A stretch of 27,476 bases of DNA. Origin: Atkinsonella hypoxylon (Eukaryota; Ascomycota; Sordariomycetes; Hypocreales; Clavicipitaceae). Location of the stretch: contig JFHB01000302.1 in NCBI GenBank assembly GCA_000729835.1, positions 1 to 27,476 of the forward strand, written 5' to 3'. How positions within the stretch are numbered: position 1 is the first letter of the stretch; every line of letters starts with the position of its first letter. Position numbers and translations under genes: made by a program. Of the stretch, positions 1-9,716 are shown piece after piece. Under the pieces are notes generated by a model. It was not told where the DNA came from. It worked only from the letters and a program-made list of their open reading frames with translations, and did not search any database.

Positions 1-442
1 GCTTAACACATCAATCAGTGATGGCTTGCATGGGTTGCCAAGACGTGGGTGGGTGCCGTGGCTGACTCGGAGGCGAAGATGCTTTGCTTAATTTGTTGCC
101 GTGATGGGCAGCAGACGGGCAGCAGATGGATGCTGCTGCGCTGGTACCGCACCCCGGTTCCACCTGACAACTCTTGGTTTTATGTTCTTACTTGTACTCA
201 ATCTTCCTCCATTTATAACGTCAAAAGGTCGCCGGAATATCTCGAGTCGTCTTCTCCAAAAGACCTGTCTGGTGCATCTTGACATTTGACATCCATTGCG
301 TTGTCGTCATAATAGCTACATGTAGCCACTTGCCCCGCGATTCCTCTTCTACACTCCACGACTGCGACTTGGACAATTCTTCTAGACGCTACCCTGCCAT
401 CTTCTGCACACTTGTCAAAGCTGGGAACATCATCTGGCCATC
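1..442. other. Upstream intergenic region of the spartin-like gene
   Basis: No gene is supported here. Short open frames on both strands lack an ATG or any recognisable composition. The only ATG in the 160 bases before the start at 443 that I noticed is followed at once by a stop (ATG TAG near 322). The region probably holds the promoter and 5' UTR of the gene starting at 443; no clear TATA box or binding site stands out. Confidence 0.5.
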
Positions 443-2110
443 ATGGCGTCAGGTAACAATGTGCGCATACCCTAATTACATTCGTATTACCGTGCATAGC
501 TGAACTTTCTTGCTAGGATCCCAAGCTGCTTTACGCTGTCCAAGGTATCAAGGCTTACCACATTGCGCACGGCAATGAGCAATCCTTGAACCCTTCCGGG
601 CCCCAGACCCTTTCGCTGTTGATGGTTCCAACATCCTCCGGCTTTGCTGATCCATCTGGCACTGGATCTGGGGAACAGGACTTCTATCTGCATCTTCATC
701 TACCGCCCGAACTTGACCTGCCTCTTCCAGCGACGACCCAAATCTATCATCAACCCCCAACGAGTTATTTGATCCCTCGATGGGATCTTGGACCCGACAG
801 TGGTGCTTTCACGCGGATCGAGTTTCCTCCCGTTGGAAGTCGACCCGGTATACAAGAAGACGTAGACACCTTCGAGACAATCCTTGCGCAATGTACAGCT
901 TTCCTTGAGCGTGCGTTACCGCCAAAGCCTAAGAAGAGTAAGACGTCTCCAGTCTCCGCGGCTTCCGCAAAGGCGAGAGAGGCAGCCGGTGAAGAGCTGC
1001 CAGCATATGACCCAGGTTCTTTCACCAAAGGAGAGGGTTATGTTCCAGGTAGCGTGAGCTCGTCGTCCCAGGGCGGACGCATTGTCTTGGTGGATGAAGA
1101 AAACGGAAGCGTCGTTGGTGAGCTGAGCGATGGATTTCAAGTTCTGGAAGACACTGCTATCAAGCCTGGATCCAAAGGTTTGTCATTCCTTGCGCCCCAT
1201 TCTTTTTTTTTTTTTTTGTTTCTATGCAATCCCAGCTCACGGTGAGCTGATTTGGGAAATAGATCCCGTGGAGATCGCACTACCCACCGACGCATCGCAG
1301 GCCATCAATGTACGGCCCGCTCCAGTTTACTACGATCAAGATGACAGGGTGCATCCCGCTTATAGAAAATCAACCATCGTCAATATGGGCATGAGAGCAT
1401 CTCGACTACTCATTACGACATCTGATTATGTGGCGCAAGCCCTTAACAACCAAGCGGAAAACTATACCAAGAGCAGCCAGCCTACCGCGAAACCCGTCAC
1501 ATTCACACCCACAACTCATCAAAACATTCGCAAGATCAACCACTTGTCCAACAAGGCTGCTGGCCTATCTGCCTCAACAGTCGGTTCCATTGCCAAGGTT
1601 GCACAGAACTTCGGCGCCAACATCTCCAAGCGAAAGGATGGCCGTGCGAGAGGTTACGACAAAGACGGAAACGTCATTGAAACATACAAGCCTGGAATGC
1701 TCAACAAGAGTCTAATGGCCTTCAACACTGTTGTAGACGGCATGGAACAAGCTGGTCGCAGTTTGCTTACCAGTACCTCGTCCAGCGTGAGCCATGTCGT
1801 CGAGCATAAGTGGGGTCCCGAAGCTGGTGAAGTTTCTCGAAGTCTCGGTGGAGGCGTCAAAAATGTTGGCCTCGTTTACATTGATATCACCGGTGTATCT
1901 CGACGTGCCATCTTGAAGAGCGTGGCTAAGGGTATGGTGGTTGGAAATGTCAAGGGTGGTGGCAAGGTTATTGTTGGCGGCGGGGACAACTCACAGAAAC
2001 CTGTCGCTGATGGCAGCGGGAATGGCAAAGAAAAGAAAGCCCATGACACCTACGGCGATGGTGCTAGTATCGCGGGAGAATACGAGAAGAATGGGAAGAA
2101 ACCGCTGTAG
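443..2110 (+). CDS. Spartin/senescence-domain protein
   Basis: Fungal member of the spartin (SPG20)/plant senescence-associated family. Relatives associate with lipid droplets and membranes; the fungal role is poorly known. Proposed exons are 443-460, 517-1177 and 1263-2110, giving 508 residues. Exon 2 opens with the family-typical DPKLLYAVQGIKAYHI and then PSGPQTLSLLMVP, DLPLPATTQIYHQPPTSYL and an acidic IVLVDEENGSVVGEL stretch. The senescence domain fills exon 3 (residues about 227-460), including GYDKDG and GGVKNVGLVYIDITGVSRRA near residues 420-440; the C-terminus is Gly/Lys-rich. Intron 2 (85 nt) contains a T15 tract and rejoins as SKDPVEIALPT, which fits the family. The first exon is the weak point: a donor at 453 (GTAACA) would shift the frame, so I place it at 461 (GTGCGC). 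No better ATG lies upstream. Family call firm, first exon tentative. Confidence 0.87.
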
Positions 2111-2742
2111 ATGAAGATGGGGAGCTGCAATATTCATTTGGCCCTGGACACATATTTTGATGCGCTTACCCTATCATGACTTACAGTATGTAATTATGAG
2201 TTATTATATAGTAGTGTTTACCGACACGACAGGTTGGATAAGGCTGCAGCGAGACAGTCAATAAGTTGTTCACGTTGCCTTGACATTCACTGTCCATTAA
2301 GCCCGATCACGTGAGGGCGTGGCAACCCATCGCGTCGCGAGAGCTCCCAATCCACGTCAGGCAAGAGCTCTACTGTCCACTTGAAACGAGGCCTCCAAGC
2401 TCGATATTGTGAAGCCCAAATACGCAAGGCCTCCAGAATCTTGCGCAACCCTGAATAGAGAGTTTTCGCCGCTTTTGTGGCCGCTTGGCCATTGATAGCG
2501 TCTGCAACAAGACTCAGTCATCTTCCTCTCAGCTTTGAATTCTTGCAGGCACTTCTCTTCAACCTCCACCGCTTGCCGAGCTCCATGTGTCGATTCGAAC
2601 TGCTCGGGGTAGTCATCCTTATTTATCACGACATACAGGACGCCATCAGGCGTAGGCGGGCCGGCAGACCGTACGTTGAATCATACCACATGGCCGGCAC
2701 TCGAAACTGCTCAAGAACTTACAAAACAGCCAGCAGCACACA
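2111..2742. other. Intergenic region between spartin-like gene and GCP4
   Basis: The two flanking genes run in the same direction, so this stretch holds the 3' end of the first and the promoter of the second. A TCACGTGA palindrome lies at 2307-2314. No supported coding sequence; the open frames overlapping this region on both strands have no family resemblance I recognise. Confidence 0.5.
2307..2314. promoter_or_regulatory. TCACGTGA E-box-like palindrome
   Basis: Perfect 8-bp palindrome with a CACGTG core, the type of site bound by Cbf1-like bHLH proteins in fungi. It lies about 430 bp upstream of the GCP4 start and 200 bp past the spartin-gene stop. Function is inferred only from the motif. 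Confidence 0.3.
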
Positions 2743-4917
2743 ATGCTCCACGAGATCCTCCTGTCCCTCTCCGGCCACCCATCACCTCTCCTTCGCCCCC
2801 CACCGTCACCAGAAGCAGATGCCCTCGCAGGAATAACGCCGCCCGAGCGACAGCTGCTTTCCTCCGCCGGCCACATCAGCGACCTCAACACGAAGCTGAT
2901 TGCCTACTCTTCGGAAATCGCCACGGCCCACCCCAGCACGATATGTCGCGCTGTCGCAACCGCCATCAGCTCCGTCCACCTGGCCGCCTTCCAGGAAAAG
3001 GTCCTCGCTGTAGAGGCGAGCATACTTCGGAATGATCCTGAACTAGTCGGCGCGTACAACATAGTCCCACTGACTGCGGTAATGGGCGAATTCCAGCAAT
3101 GGACGAGGCGGCTAGAATGGTTATGGGACACCGTCCGGTTTATGATGGCCAGGAACGAACAGGGTAGATCTTGCGTTGGGGCGACGCTCATCGACCGGCT
3201 GCGGGATGAGCTCCAGAGTGGATATCAGGATGTGGCAGCCACGGCAGAGAGCTTGGTCAAAGCAGCAGAGACGGCCTGGCTGAAACAGGTTTCCGCATGG
3301 GTGCTGTACGGGAGACTGCCGAGCTTCGGGGCCGGCGATTTCTTTGTCCAGAGGATACAAGGTCCGCCCGAAGACTACGTCTGCGTCGCCGAGTGTTTGC
3401 CTTCCTTTGTCACAGGCTCAGCGGCGTCATCCATGCTCTTCATTGGCAAATCGCTCAACCATGTTCGCGCCATGAACACGGACTCAACGTCTACTGGCAT
3501 CGCGCATGTCGCGGCTAAACTGTCTGAGCTGTCGACGCTCACGCTGCCGCTGGAAAGCGCCGACTTTTCCAAGGCAATCAAGGCCATCAGGACGTCGTTG
3601 TCCCAAAATACCCTTCAGCAGATGCTCCCGCTCGCCAAAGTCGTCGAAATGATGCAATTGCTCCGGGAATTCTTCCTCCTTGGACGGGGCGAATTTGCCA
3701 TGGCCTTGACGCATGAGGCTGACGAGAAGATTCGCAACCGGTGGCGGAGGGCTGGAAATCTTGCGCATGAGAAAGACCAGGGCTTCAAGAACATCGTTGT
3801 CAAAGATGGAGAAGTAGCTGCTGTGCTGAACAGGACATGGGCTTCACTCGTGTCCATGCAAGGCCAACATGCTGAAGAAGACGAGCAACTAGAGCTTGCA
3901 CGGAGCTTGATACAGCTCCATCTCACCAAGTCGAAACCCCCTGCTCCTCTCGTCACCGGCAGAGGCCTGGACGTCAAGGCCGCCAATCTCCTCGCCGCAT
4001 CGCCATTCCGCAACATGCTCTTCTCCGTCCCGGCCATGCTCAGCGTGGACCTCCCGTCTCCGCTGGACATGGTCATCTCGGCCTCCGACCTGCAGCTCTA
4101 CTCCTTGCTCAACGCCTACCTCCTCTCCCTGCGCCGCGCGCACATCCGCCTCACCGACCTGTGGAAAATCACCTCTCTCCGCCGCCACCACCCTTCCCCC
4201 AGCGGCGCCTCCGACCACGCCGTTACCCTCCGCGAGCGCTGGTCCCATCGCGCCTGGCTCCTCCGCAGCTCATGGACGACCGCCAGCGCAGCCATCTTCT
4301 TCCTCGGCGAAACAGAAGCCTACTTCCAGACGGAAATCGTAGCCCCCCTCTGGGACGACTTCCACAACTGGCTCCTCCCGCCCAAACGGTCCCATCGCCC
4401 CGGCCACGCCCCGAAACCACCGTCTCCCCCTTCCTCAACAACCCCTTCTCACGATCCGCAGACCCTCTCCACAGCGCACACGACGTACCTCCGCACCCTC
4501 GCCCACCGCCTCCTCCTCACGCAGCCGTCCTTCGCAGAACCCCTATACACCCTCCTCACCCACATAGACCACCTCGTCACCCATCTGCACCGCCTCCATT
4601 CCCTCTTCACCTCCATCGACCTAGAATACGACGCAGGCGTCCTCGACTCCTTCACCGATCTGGAAAGCGAGCAAGCCCAGGTCTTTTCCTCCCTGCAGGC
4701 CGTACAGCGTAAGGTGAAGAAGGGCATAGAAGCAGCGGTGGACGCACTGCGGGGCCTAGAGTCTGATCCTGGCTTTATAGCAGAGTGGGATGGGCACGCT
4801 CTTGTCGATGAGGATGGCGAGGAGAGGGGCTATGTCCCTTGTGGTCTGGGCGGCGTGGACAGGTTGTTGATGAAGTTGCATTTCGGGAACTGGATTGGGA
4901 ACAAAGGGTGGACGTGA
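2743..4917 (+). CDS. GCP4: Gamma-tubulin complex component 4 (Spc97/Spc98 family)
   Basis: Likely GCP4 (orthologue of human TUBGCP4 and fission yeast Gfh1), a subunit that helps assemble gamma-tubulin ring complexes at microtubule-organising centres such as spindle pole bodies. Single exon of 724 residues; human GCP4 is about 670. The N-terminus MLHEILLSLSGHPSPLL is the GCP4-type start. The N-terminal GRIP1 region spans roughly residues 1-330 and includes the family motif LREFFLLGRGEFAMAL near residue 310. The GRIP2 region follows to the C-terminus, interrupted near residues 545-580 by a Pro/Ser/Thr-rich insertion (PPKRSHRPGHAPKPPSPP). The second half is strongly C-rich at third positions, which opens long non-genic frames in the other registers. 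The ATG at 2743 is the only start that preserves the conserved N-terminus. Function is inferred from family. Confidence 0.9.
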   Translation: MLHEILLSLSGHPSPLLRPPPSPEADALAGITPPERQLLSSAGHISDLNTKLIAYSSEIATAHPSTICRAVATAISSVHLAAFQEKVLAVEASILRNDPELVGAYNIVPLTAVMGEFQQWTRRLEWLWDTVRFMMARNEQGRSCVGATLIDRLRDELQSGYQDVAATAESLVKAAETAWLKQVSAWVLYGRLPSFGAGDFFVQRIQGPPEDYVCVAECLPSFVTGSAASSMLFIGKSLNHVRAMNTDSTSTGIAHVAAKLSELSTLTLPLESADFSKAIKAIRTSLSQNTLQQMLPLAKVVEMMQLLREFFLLGRGEFAMALTHEADEKIRNRWRRAGNLAHEKDQGFKNIVVKDGEVAAVLNRTWASLVSMQGQHAEEDEQLELARSLIQLHLTKSKPPAPLVTGRGLDVKAANLLAASPFRNMLFSVPAMLSVDLPSPLDMVISASDLQLYSLLNAYLLSLRRAHIRLTDLWKITSLRRHHPSPSGASDHAVTLRERWSHRAWLLRSSWTTASAAIFFLGETEAYFQTEIVAPLWDDFHNWLLPPKRSHRPGHAPKPPSPPSSTTPSHDPQTLSTAHTTYLRTLAHRLLLTQPSFAEPLYTLLTHIDHLVTHLHRLHSLFTSIDLEYDAGVLDSFTDLESEQAQVFSSLQAVQRKVKKGIEAAVDALRGLESDPGFIAEWDGHALVDEDGEERGYVPCGLGGVDRLLMKLHFGNWIGNKGWT

Positions 4918-5371
4918 TGAACTTCCCTGTCTTTCAGGAATTTTGAAATTGAGATCATGGATCTTGTGCAGGGTGAATTGGTTTGGGTGTTCAGATGGTA
5001 GGTGTGCGAATGCATTGCATGAGTTGTGAAGATTATGACGATGCGTAAGCTTTGTTTGATCAGATTGGGGCATCTGTCGTGTTTATGGGGCAGAATCACA
5101 GATAAGTCACTCAACTTCAAAGGCAAAGGCAGTTCCAAAATCATGAATTATCATGTTATTACACACTAGGTACTAGATTCCTGATCCAATGTAAAACGCC
5201 AATATATGCCCGTCTGTAAAATGCACGCCAAAACTCCTGGCTGTGATAATATCTTCATCGTGCATCATGGCTGTATTATATCCGAGGACTGCTATTCATA
5301 CATGAGTCTCGTCCATTCGTTACGACTTAGCTGTTGTGTGTTCTCATCATACTTTCCGACTGTCGGAGTTG
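4918..5371. other. Convergent intergenic region
   Basis: 3' ends of GCP4 (+) and the unknown gene (-) face each other here. AT-richer than the flanking genes; probably 3' UTRs. I see no gene or repeat. Confidence 0.5.
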
Positions 5372-7017
5372 TTAGTAGACAGCCACGGCTTTGCCGAGAC
5401 GAAGCGGCTTGCCAGTAGTCTGTCCGTTGCGGCGACTGAATATGCCCCGTGGCGAAGCCTGCTCGGAGCCGAAGCGGACCTGTTCTGCCCCGAGTGGGGC
5501 CGGGCCGGAGCCAGGTTTTTTAGATGGCCATTCTTCGCGGATGCAATCGTCAACAAGGGCCACGAGTCCGGTTGCAACGATGACACTATGATTCACGTTA
5601 GTTTGAAGCTCAGAGCGTACAGTAAAGGGTATGGAAGTGATGGTGGTTATGCAACTTACTCCGCGACGTCTGTCATTGCATCAATCACTGATTGATCGCT
5701 AATCCACATATAGCATGGCGGGACCCATCCGCCAGCTCGCTTTTCCGCGTCAATTTCACTTGGACTTTGCACTTCCTGTACAATATGGGCAACAGCTTCA
5801 TGTTTGTCGTCGCGCATAAGATGAAATGAGAAAGTGTTTAGCTGCTTGTCCACGATTCGTTTCCAAGTATAAGTATGACCCCACCATTCAAAGCCATAGC
5901 GCTTTGAGCTTCGACGAGATACTTCGACATGAGCATAATTTGCAAACTCGAGTTCGATGGTATCAGTGGGTACGAGGACCGAGGACGAAGACTTAACAGC
6001 AAGGCGAGACGACTGTCCGACGGAACTATCACTGCCACGTGGAGAAGAGGTTATGGATTTTGCCGTTCCAGCGCTGGCTGTAGATGGCCGTCGTGAGGAC
6101 GAGAATGATTTAAGCGAGAAGCATGAAGAGCTTGATGCATTCGACCGGAGAAATGGCGCTTTGACGGAGCGAAGAGCTGATGAGACGGATTGATGGATGC
6201 CGTGCCGTGAGGTAGCGGATGTGGCAGCATAAGCGCGCTTAGAGAAGCACACCTCTCTCCCAGAGTTTCGGCAATAGCGTCTCAAGGAGAAGTGTCGGTT
6301 CGCCAAGTCACGCATACGCAAATGGAACAATTGGATTGTAGCAGGCTGCCCCCGTCTGTGAAAACCACCGAGGTCCGAAGCAACAGTATCCACTCGAAGA
6401 TTCATGTTCCCATCTGGAGTCGTCTCGTCATGACGGATGTACAAGCGACTTTGAGAAGGAAACAACAAACCAAAGGTATGAGGAACAGAGGCCTGAAGCG
6501 ATGGATCGGTTGATCCGGCTCGGTACGGACGAAGAACATCGGGAATTGCCAAGTCCTCAATGGCGTGTAGACGCTGCGCTTCAGGCTCCTGTTCGTCTCC
6601 ATGTGCATCGACAAAGTCATGATCCAAATCGTATTCGGAGAACCGTGAATCATAGGTGTTGACTGAAAGCATCGAGGCGGAGGGGGAAGGCGGGAAATAT
6701 GTGATAGTTGGCGGTGATAGCTGGCGGTTAATTTCCTTCAGCTCTCTTTCATTCTGTCTGCTGGCGCGACGGGCGTACGAGGTTTCACCTTCCGTCTTTT
6801 CTTGTATCAGATTCGAATCCGATGCGGAACCCAAAAAGAGGGACGGAGGTGCATCATCAGTCCGAGACAAGATATATGCACCAGAGAGCTCGCTTGTTCG
6901 TGCAGATGACACGGACGAGCAGCAAAAAGATTGAGAGGAATTTGGATGTTGTTCAGACATGGAACGGGGACTTGTCGACTGGGGTGTACGCGGCCGCACT
7001 GAGGATATGGCCGGCAT
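5372..7017 (-). CDS. Conserved fungal protein of unknown function
   Basis: Two exons: 7017-5660 and 5585-5372, separated by a 74-nt intron (5586-5659) with donor GTAAGT, branch-like ACTAACG and acceptor ATAG. Product 523 residues. The start is the ATG at 7017 (MPAISSVRPRTP); the open frame upstream of it has no ATG. Residues 1-120 are Ser/Pro-rich and look disordered. A conserved-looking core follows: HLRMRDLANRHFSLRRYCR with SGREVCFSKRAY (about 235-270), a Ser-rich linker, then a C-terminal block with FANYAHVEVS, YGFEWWGHTYTWKR, FHLMRDDKHEAVAHIV and GGWVPPCYMWISD. Splicing continues it into DVADVIVATGLVALVDDCIREEW, which is far more natural than stopping at the donor. No catalytic motif or transmembrane segment is evident. 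A tubby/LURP-like barrel is conceivable from the Trp-rich strands, but this is speculation. The last 50 residues look unstructured. Confidence 0.8.
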
Positions 7018-7580
7018 TATGACGCGTGTGTGCAAGTGTTGCTAGTATGCGTGTGAATTGAATGACTGGATGATGGTGCATTGAGAGAAGAAAGCTGGAC
7101 GTCTGTTTAAATCCCTGGGGTATCAGTTATCAAAAATGAGGATCCATGGCGACCGAAGACCCCTGCTTGAACAAAAAAATCGGAATCTATAAAGAACGGG
7201 TGACTACAATGAGCCGGGAGAAGACAGGGAAGGAGGTTGCGAGATATATTACGAGGGAAGTCGCTGTTGCCGGTGCACTTTCCTCGCATGGCCGTTCGTT
7301 GACGACTGGTGGACTGGTGGACTTCCGTAACCTCCTACCAGACAGAACTAGAACTCCGTTTGCTTGCCCAGCCTTGACTTCCCTCGCCAGAGACCCCCCA
7401 CGACCCTGATCAAAAATTCAAATTCACAACGCAACTGATTGATCCATCGAGCGATGAGCCAACCGAATGGGGAAACCGCCACGTCGTCGCCGCGTGGTCG
7501 GCCTTGTCGGTATCCTGTGCACAAGGGCAAGGGCCGTCAGGGGATGGTGAGTGGTGTGAGCAATCAATAATCAATGCTTG

Positions 7581-7600
7581 CATGGCATGGCATGGCATGG
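7581..7600. repeat. (CATGG)4 tandem repeat
   Basis: Four perfect copies of the pentamer CATGG, preceded by GCTTG and followed by CTGGATT. A simple sequence repeat in intergenic DNA. Confidence 0.9.
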
Positions 7601-7650
7601 CTGGATTGTGAATCACAACCCGTGCCTGGCGTATCAGTGCTGATAGAACA

Positions 7651-7677
7651 CAGGATGCACTCAGGATGCACTCAGGA
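7651..7677. repeat. 11-bp tandem repeat (CAGGATGCACT), about 2.5 copies
   Basis: Two full copies of CAGGATGCACT followed by a partial CAGGAT. It lies 50 bp from the CATGG array, so this part of the intergenic region has undergone slippage twice. Confidence 0.85.
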
Positions 7678-7923
7678 TTCCAACGTCGGCCCGTACCTTT
7701 ATCGTCCGTCCAGCCCATCCGCGCTAATAATCAACCAACCTTGCCTGGCAACTTGGCATTGCGTTGCGCCCAAGCCGCAGCAGTGGCTCTCGGCGCTCGG
7801 GACTGGCCAGCGGAGAGTTGGGTGCACACATAGTCAGTTGGCAATTGTACACCAGGCCTTCTTCGTGGGTTCGACGTTCCAGCAAATACAATTGATGACT
7901 TGAATGACTGGGCTTGGCACAGC

Positions 7924-7931
7924 ACACGTGT
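7924..7931. promoter_or_regulatory. ACACGTGT palindrome (E-box core)
   Basis: Perfect 8-bp palindrome with a CACGTG core, about 900 bp upstream of the unknown gene at 5372-7017. Motif only; distance makes a promoter role uncertain. Confidence 0.2.
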
Positions 7932-9716
7932 ATGACTGTGGCAGTGACAGGACGCTAAAAAAAAAAAAGCTCCAGTCATCACAGAGAAACTTGAAGGCCA
8001 ACGTAACCCAAGGGCTGAGCATGCCAGTGGAGCTCTCATCATCTGCCCTTTGTTGGCGCCCATTGAAGGCTCTCCAAGTTGACAAACTTATCATTGATTG
8101 ATTACACTTGGGTGTCTTGCGGCACAATATAGGCAAAGCCTTGCGCGTTGTAAGCAAGCCAGGATCTGATGCTGCCTTGGGACAAAGAAATGGTCTGGTC
8201 AGTCACGGACGGGATCGGCCTACATCTGAGCAGATCGGGCCCAAAGGCAGAGCGGATAAAACGGGGGCCGTGACGAACGAGCTATTACTGGCGACGAGAA
8301 TCCTTGGTCCAGCACTCTTCAGGCAGGGCCGAGCTGCTCATGACGCCCATGACGAGCGATTCCGCTGCATGTCAGCCGTGTGCCCTCGGTCTTTCCTACC
8401 AATGTTCCTACCAGTGGACGGACAGTAAGTAGTTGCATGGAACAAGCCGTGAATATGCATCACCTCAGAACCGGCTGTTGTCGACGTCAGTGGTCACACA
8501 ATCCGTCTCAATCGCGAATCGACCGACCTGTGCCCTCTTCTAAGCGAGCGTGAGACATGTCGTATTCCCTAGAAGAAGCTGCATAATTAGTTATTCTTCT
8601 GGCACAAAAGAAAACACCATCGTATCAATTGATGTTTATGTACAAGAGCAACGTCGAATTCGCCCCACCAAGCGAGTCATCTCTACACTAACGGTCCCAT
8701 CGGCCTTGGTCAGGCGTCGTACCTACAAGAAACACACTCCTCGTATTATAGCCTGGAGCCAACGACATTGGTGTCTACTGCTTTTGTTCCCGCTGGGTAT
8801 TTTCCCTGCTGCCGTGAAGACAAGAGCTTGCATTGGCAGTATTATTCGTCGACCATGTTCAGTCGGCCCTGGCTCTGGCTCTCGAGTCCTCTGCTCCTCG
8901 GTACCAAACTACGCAATCGTGCCTTATTCCACAGCCTAAGTAAATGTCCAAGCAGAATTCCCCCGCACGACTGAGCCAGTACACCAACCTACGACAGATG
9001 CGAGCTTCGATACAATCGGTCCACTCTGGCTACGGAATCGTCGGGCTGCAAGGCTTGGAGCATAGACCGGACTTTACCGCAGTCCTCACCTCAAGACATG
9101 AACGGGCCATGACCTTCCTCTTGGTGCCTACCTAGCCTGCCCAACGCAAGATGCGTGTCGAAGCTTGATTCGCTCCTGCCTCGTGCCTAGTACCATGTGC
9201 ACATTACGGCTAAGGCTCCATTCTTCGTAGGGAAGCCAGATGATCACTTTTGTATTTACTCGATGAGTTCAATGAATAGCACTGCTCAGCAGTTGTTCAT
9301 ATGTATCACCATTCGCATACACTACAACATGCTAGGCTAGACTAACTGGGTAGGAGGTATGCTCAGTCGATGCTAGCTTGCGAGATTTGGCTTGACCTTG
9401 ACACCTGTGATTCTGCAAGGCACGCATTGCCCTCGGAATTCAGATGTCGTTAGAGCAAGAATGCATAAATAATGTAGCGCTCAACTATGCTACGCCATTG
9501 GTCTCGATACAGTGACTTGTCCGGTAAACCATGCTGGACACAACCCCATCAACTCTTATTGCTACATGTTTGCTAGACCATGGAGATTACTCACTCCCCT
9601 CCCCACCTCCGTATTGGCAGAAGCGTGCATTGGTCTGGTCAGTTTGGCCAACTATCCGTCCATACATTTACTTGCACCTCCGGCAGCCATCCCGAGCGAC
9701 TGGATCTCCAGCTCCA

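Larger units (their letters stand above)
7018..9716. other. 2.7-kb stretch without a supported gene
   Basis: Lies upstream of the unknown gene and downstream of BBC1, both on the minus strand. It includes two short tandem repeats (7581-7600 and 7651-7677), a CACGTG at 7925-7930 and an A-run near 7958. Open frames up to about 130 codons occur (for example 8550-8939 plus), but they begin at non-ATG codons, have no recognisable domain and show no splice-linked continuation. I saw no tRNA T-arm signature or 5S-like sequence. A long promoter, a 5' UTR with introns or a noncoding RNA are all possible. Confidence 0.45.

Noticed and set aside
1203..1217. T15 tract as a regulatory or mobile feature
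   Set aside because: It lies inside spartin intron 2 and needs no other explanation than a long pyrimidine tract.
4161..4712. 183-codon open frame within GCP4 in another register
   Set aside because: It is Pro/Arg/His-rich, as expected from reading C-rich codons out of frame, and the GCP4 frame is fully conserved-looking across it.
5336..5695. 119-codon plus-strand open frame antisense to the unknown gene's last exon
   Set aside because: The minus strand has a clean intron and conserved-looking exon at the same place; this frame is its shadow.
7855..7885. GGGTTCGACGTTCC looked like a tRNA T-arm
   Set aside because: No matching acceptor, D-arm or anticodon stem could be built around it on either strand.
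8550..8939. 129-codon plus-strand open frame in the long intergenic region
   Set aside because: It begins with GTG, has no family resemblance, no domain and no splice-linked continuation.
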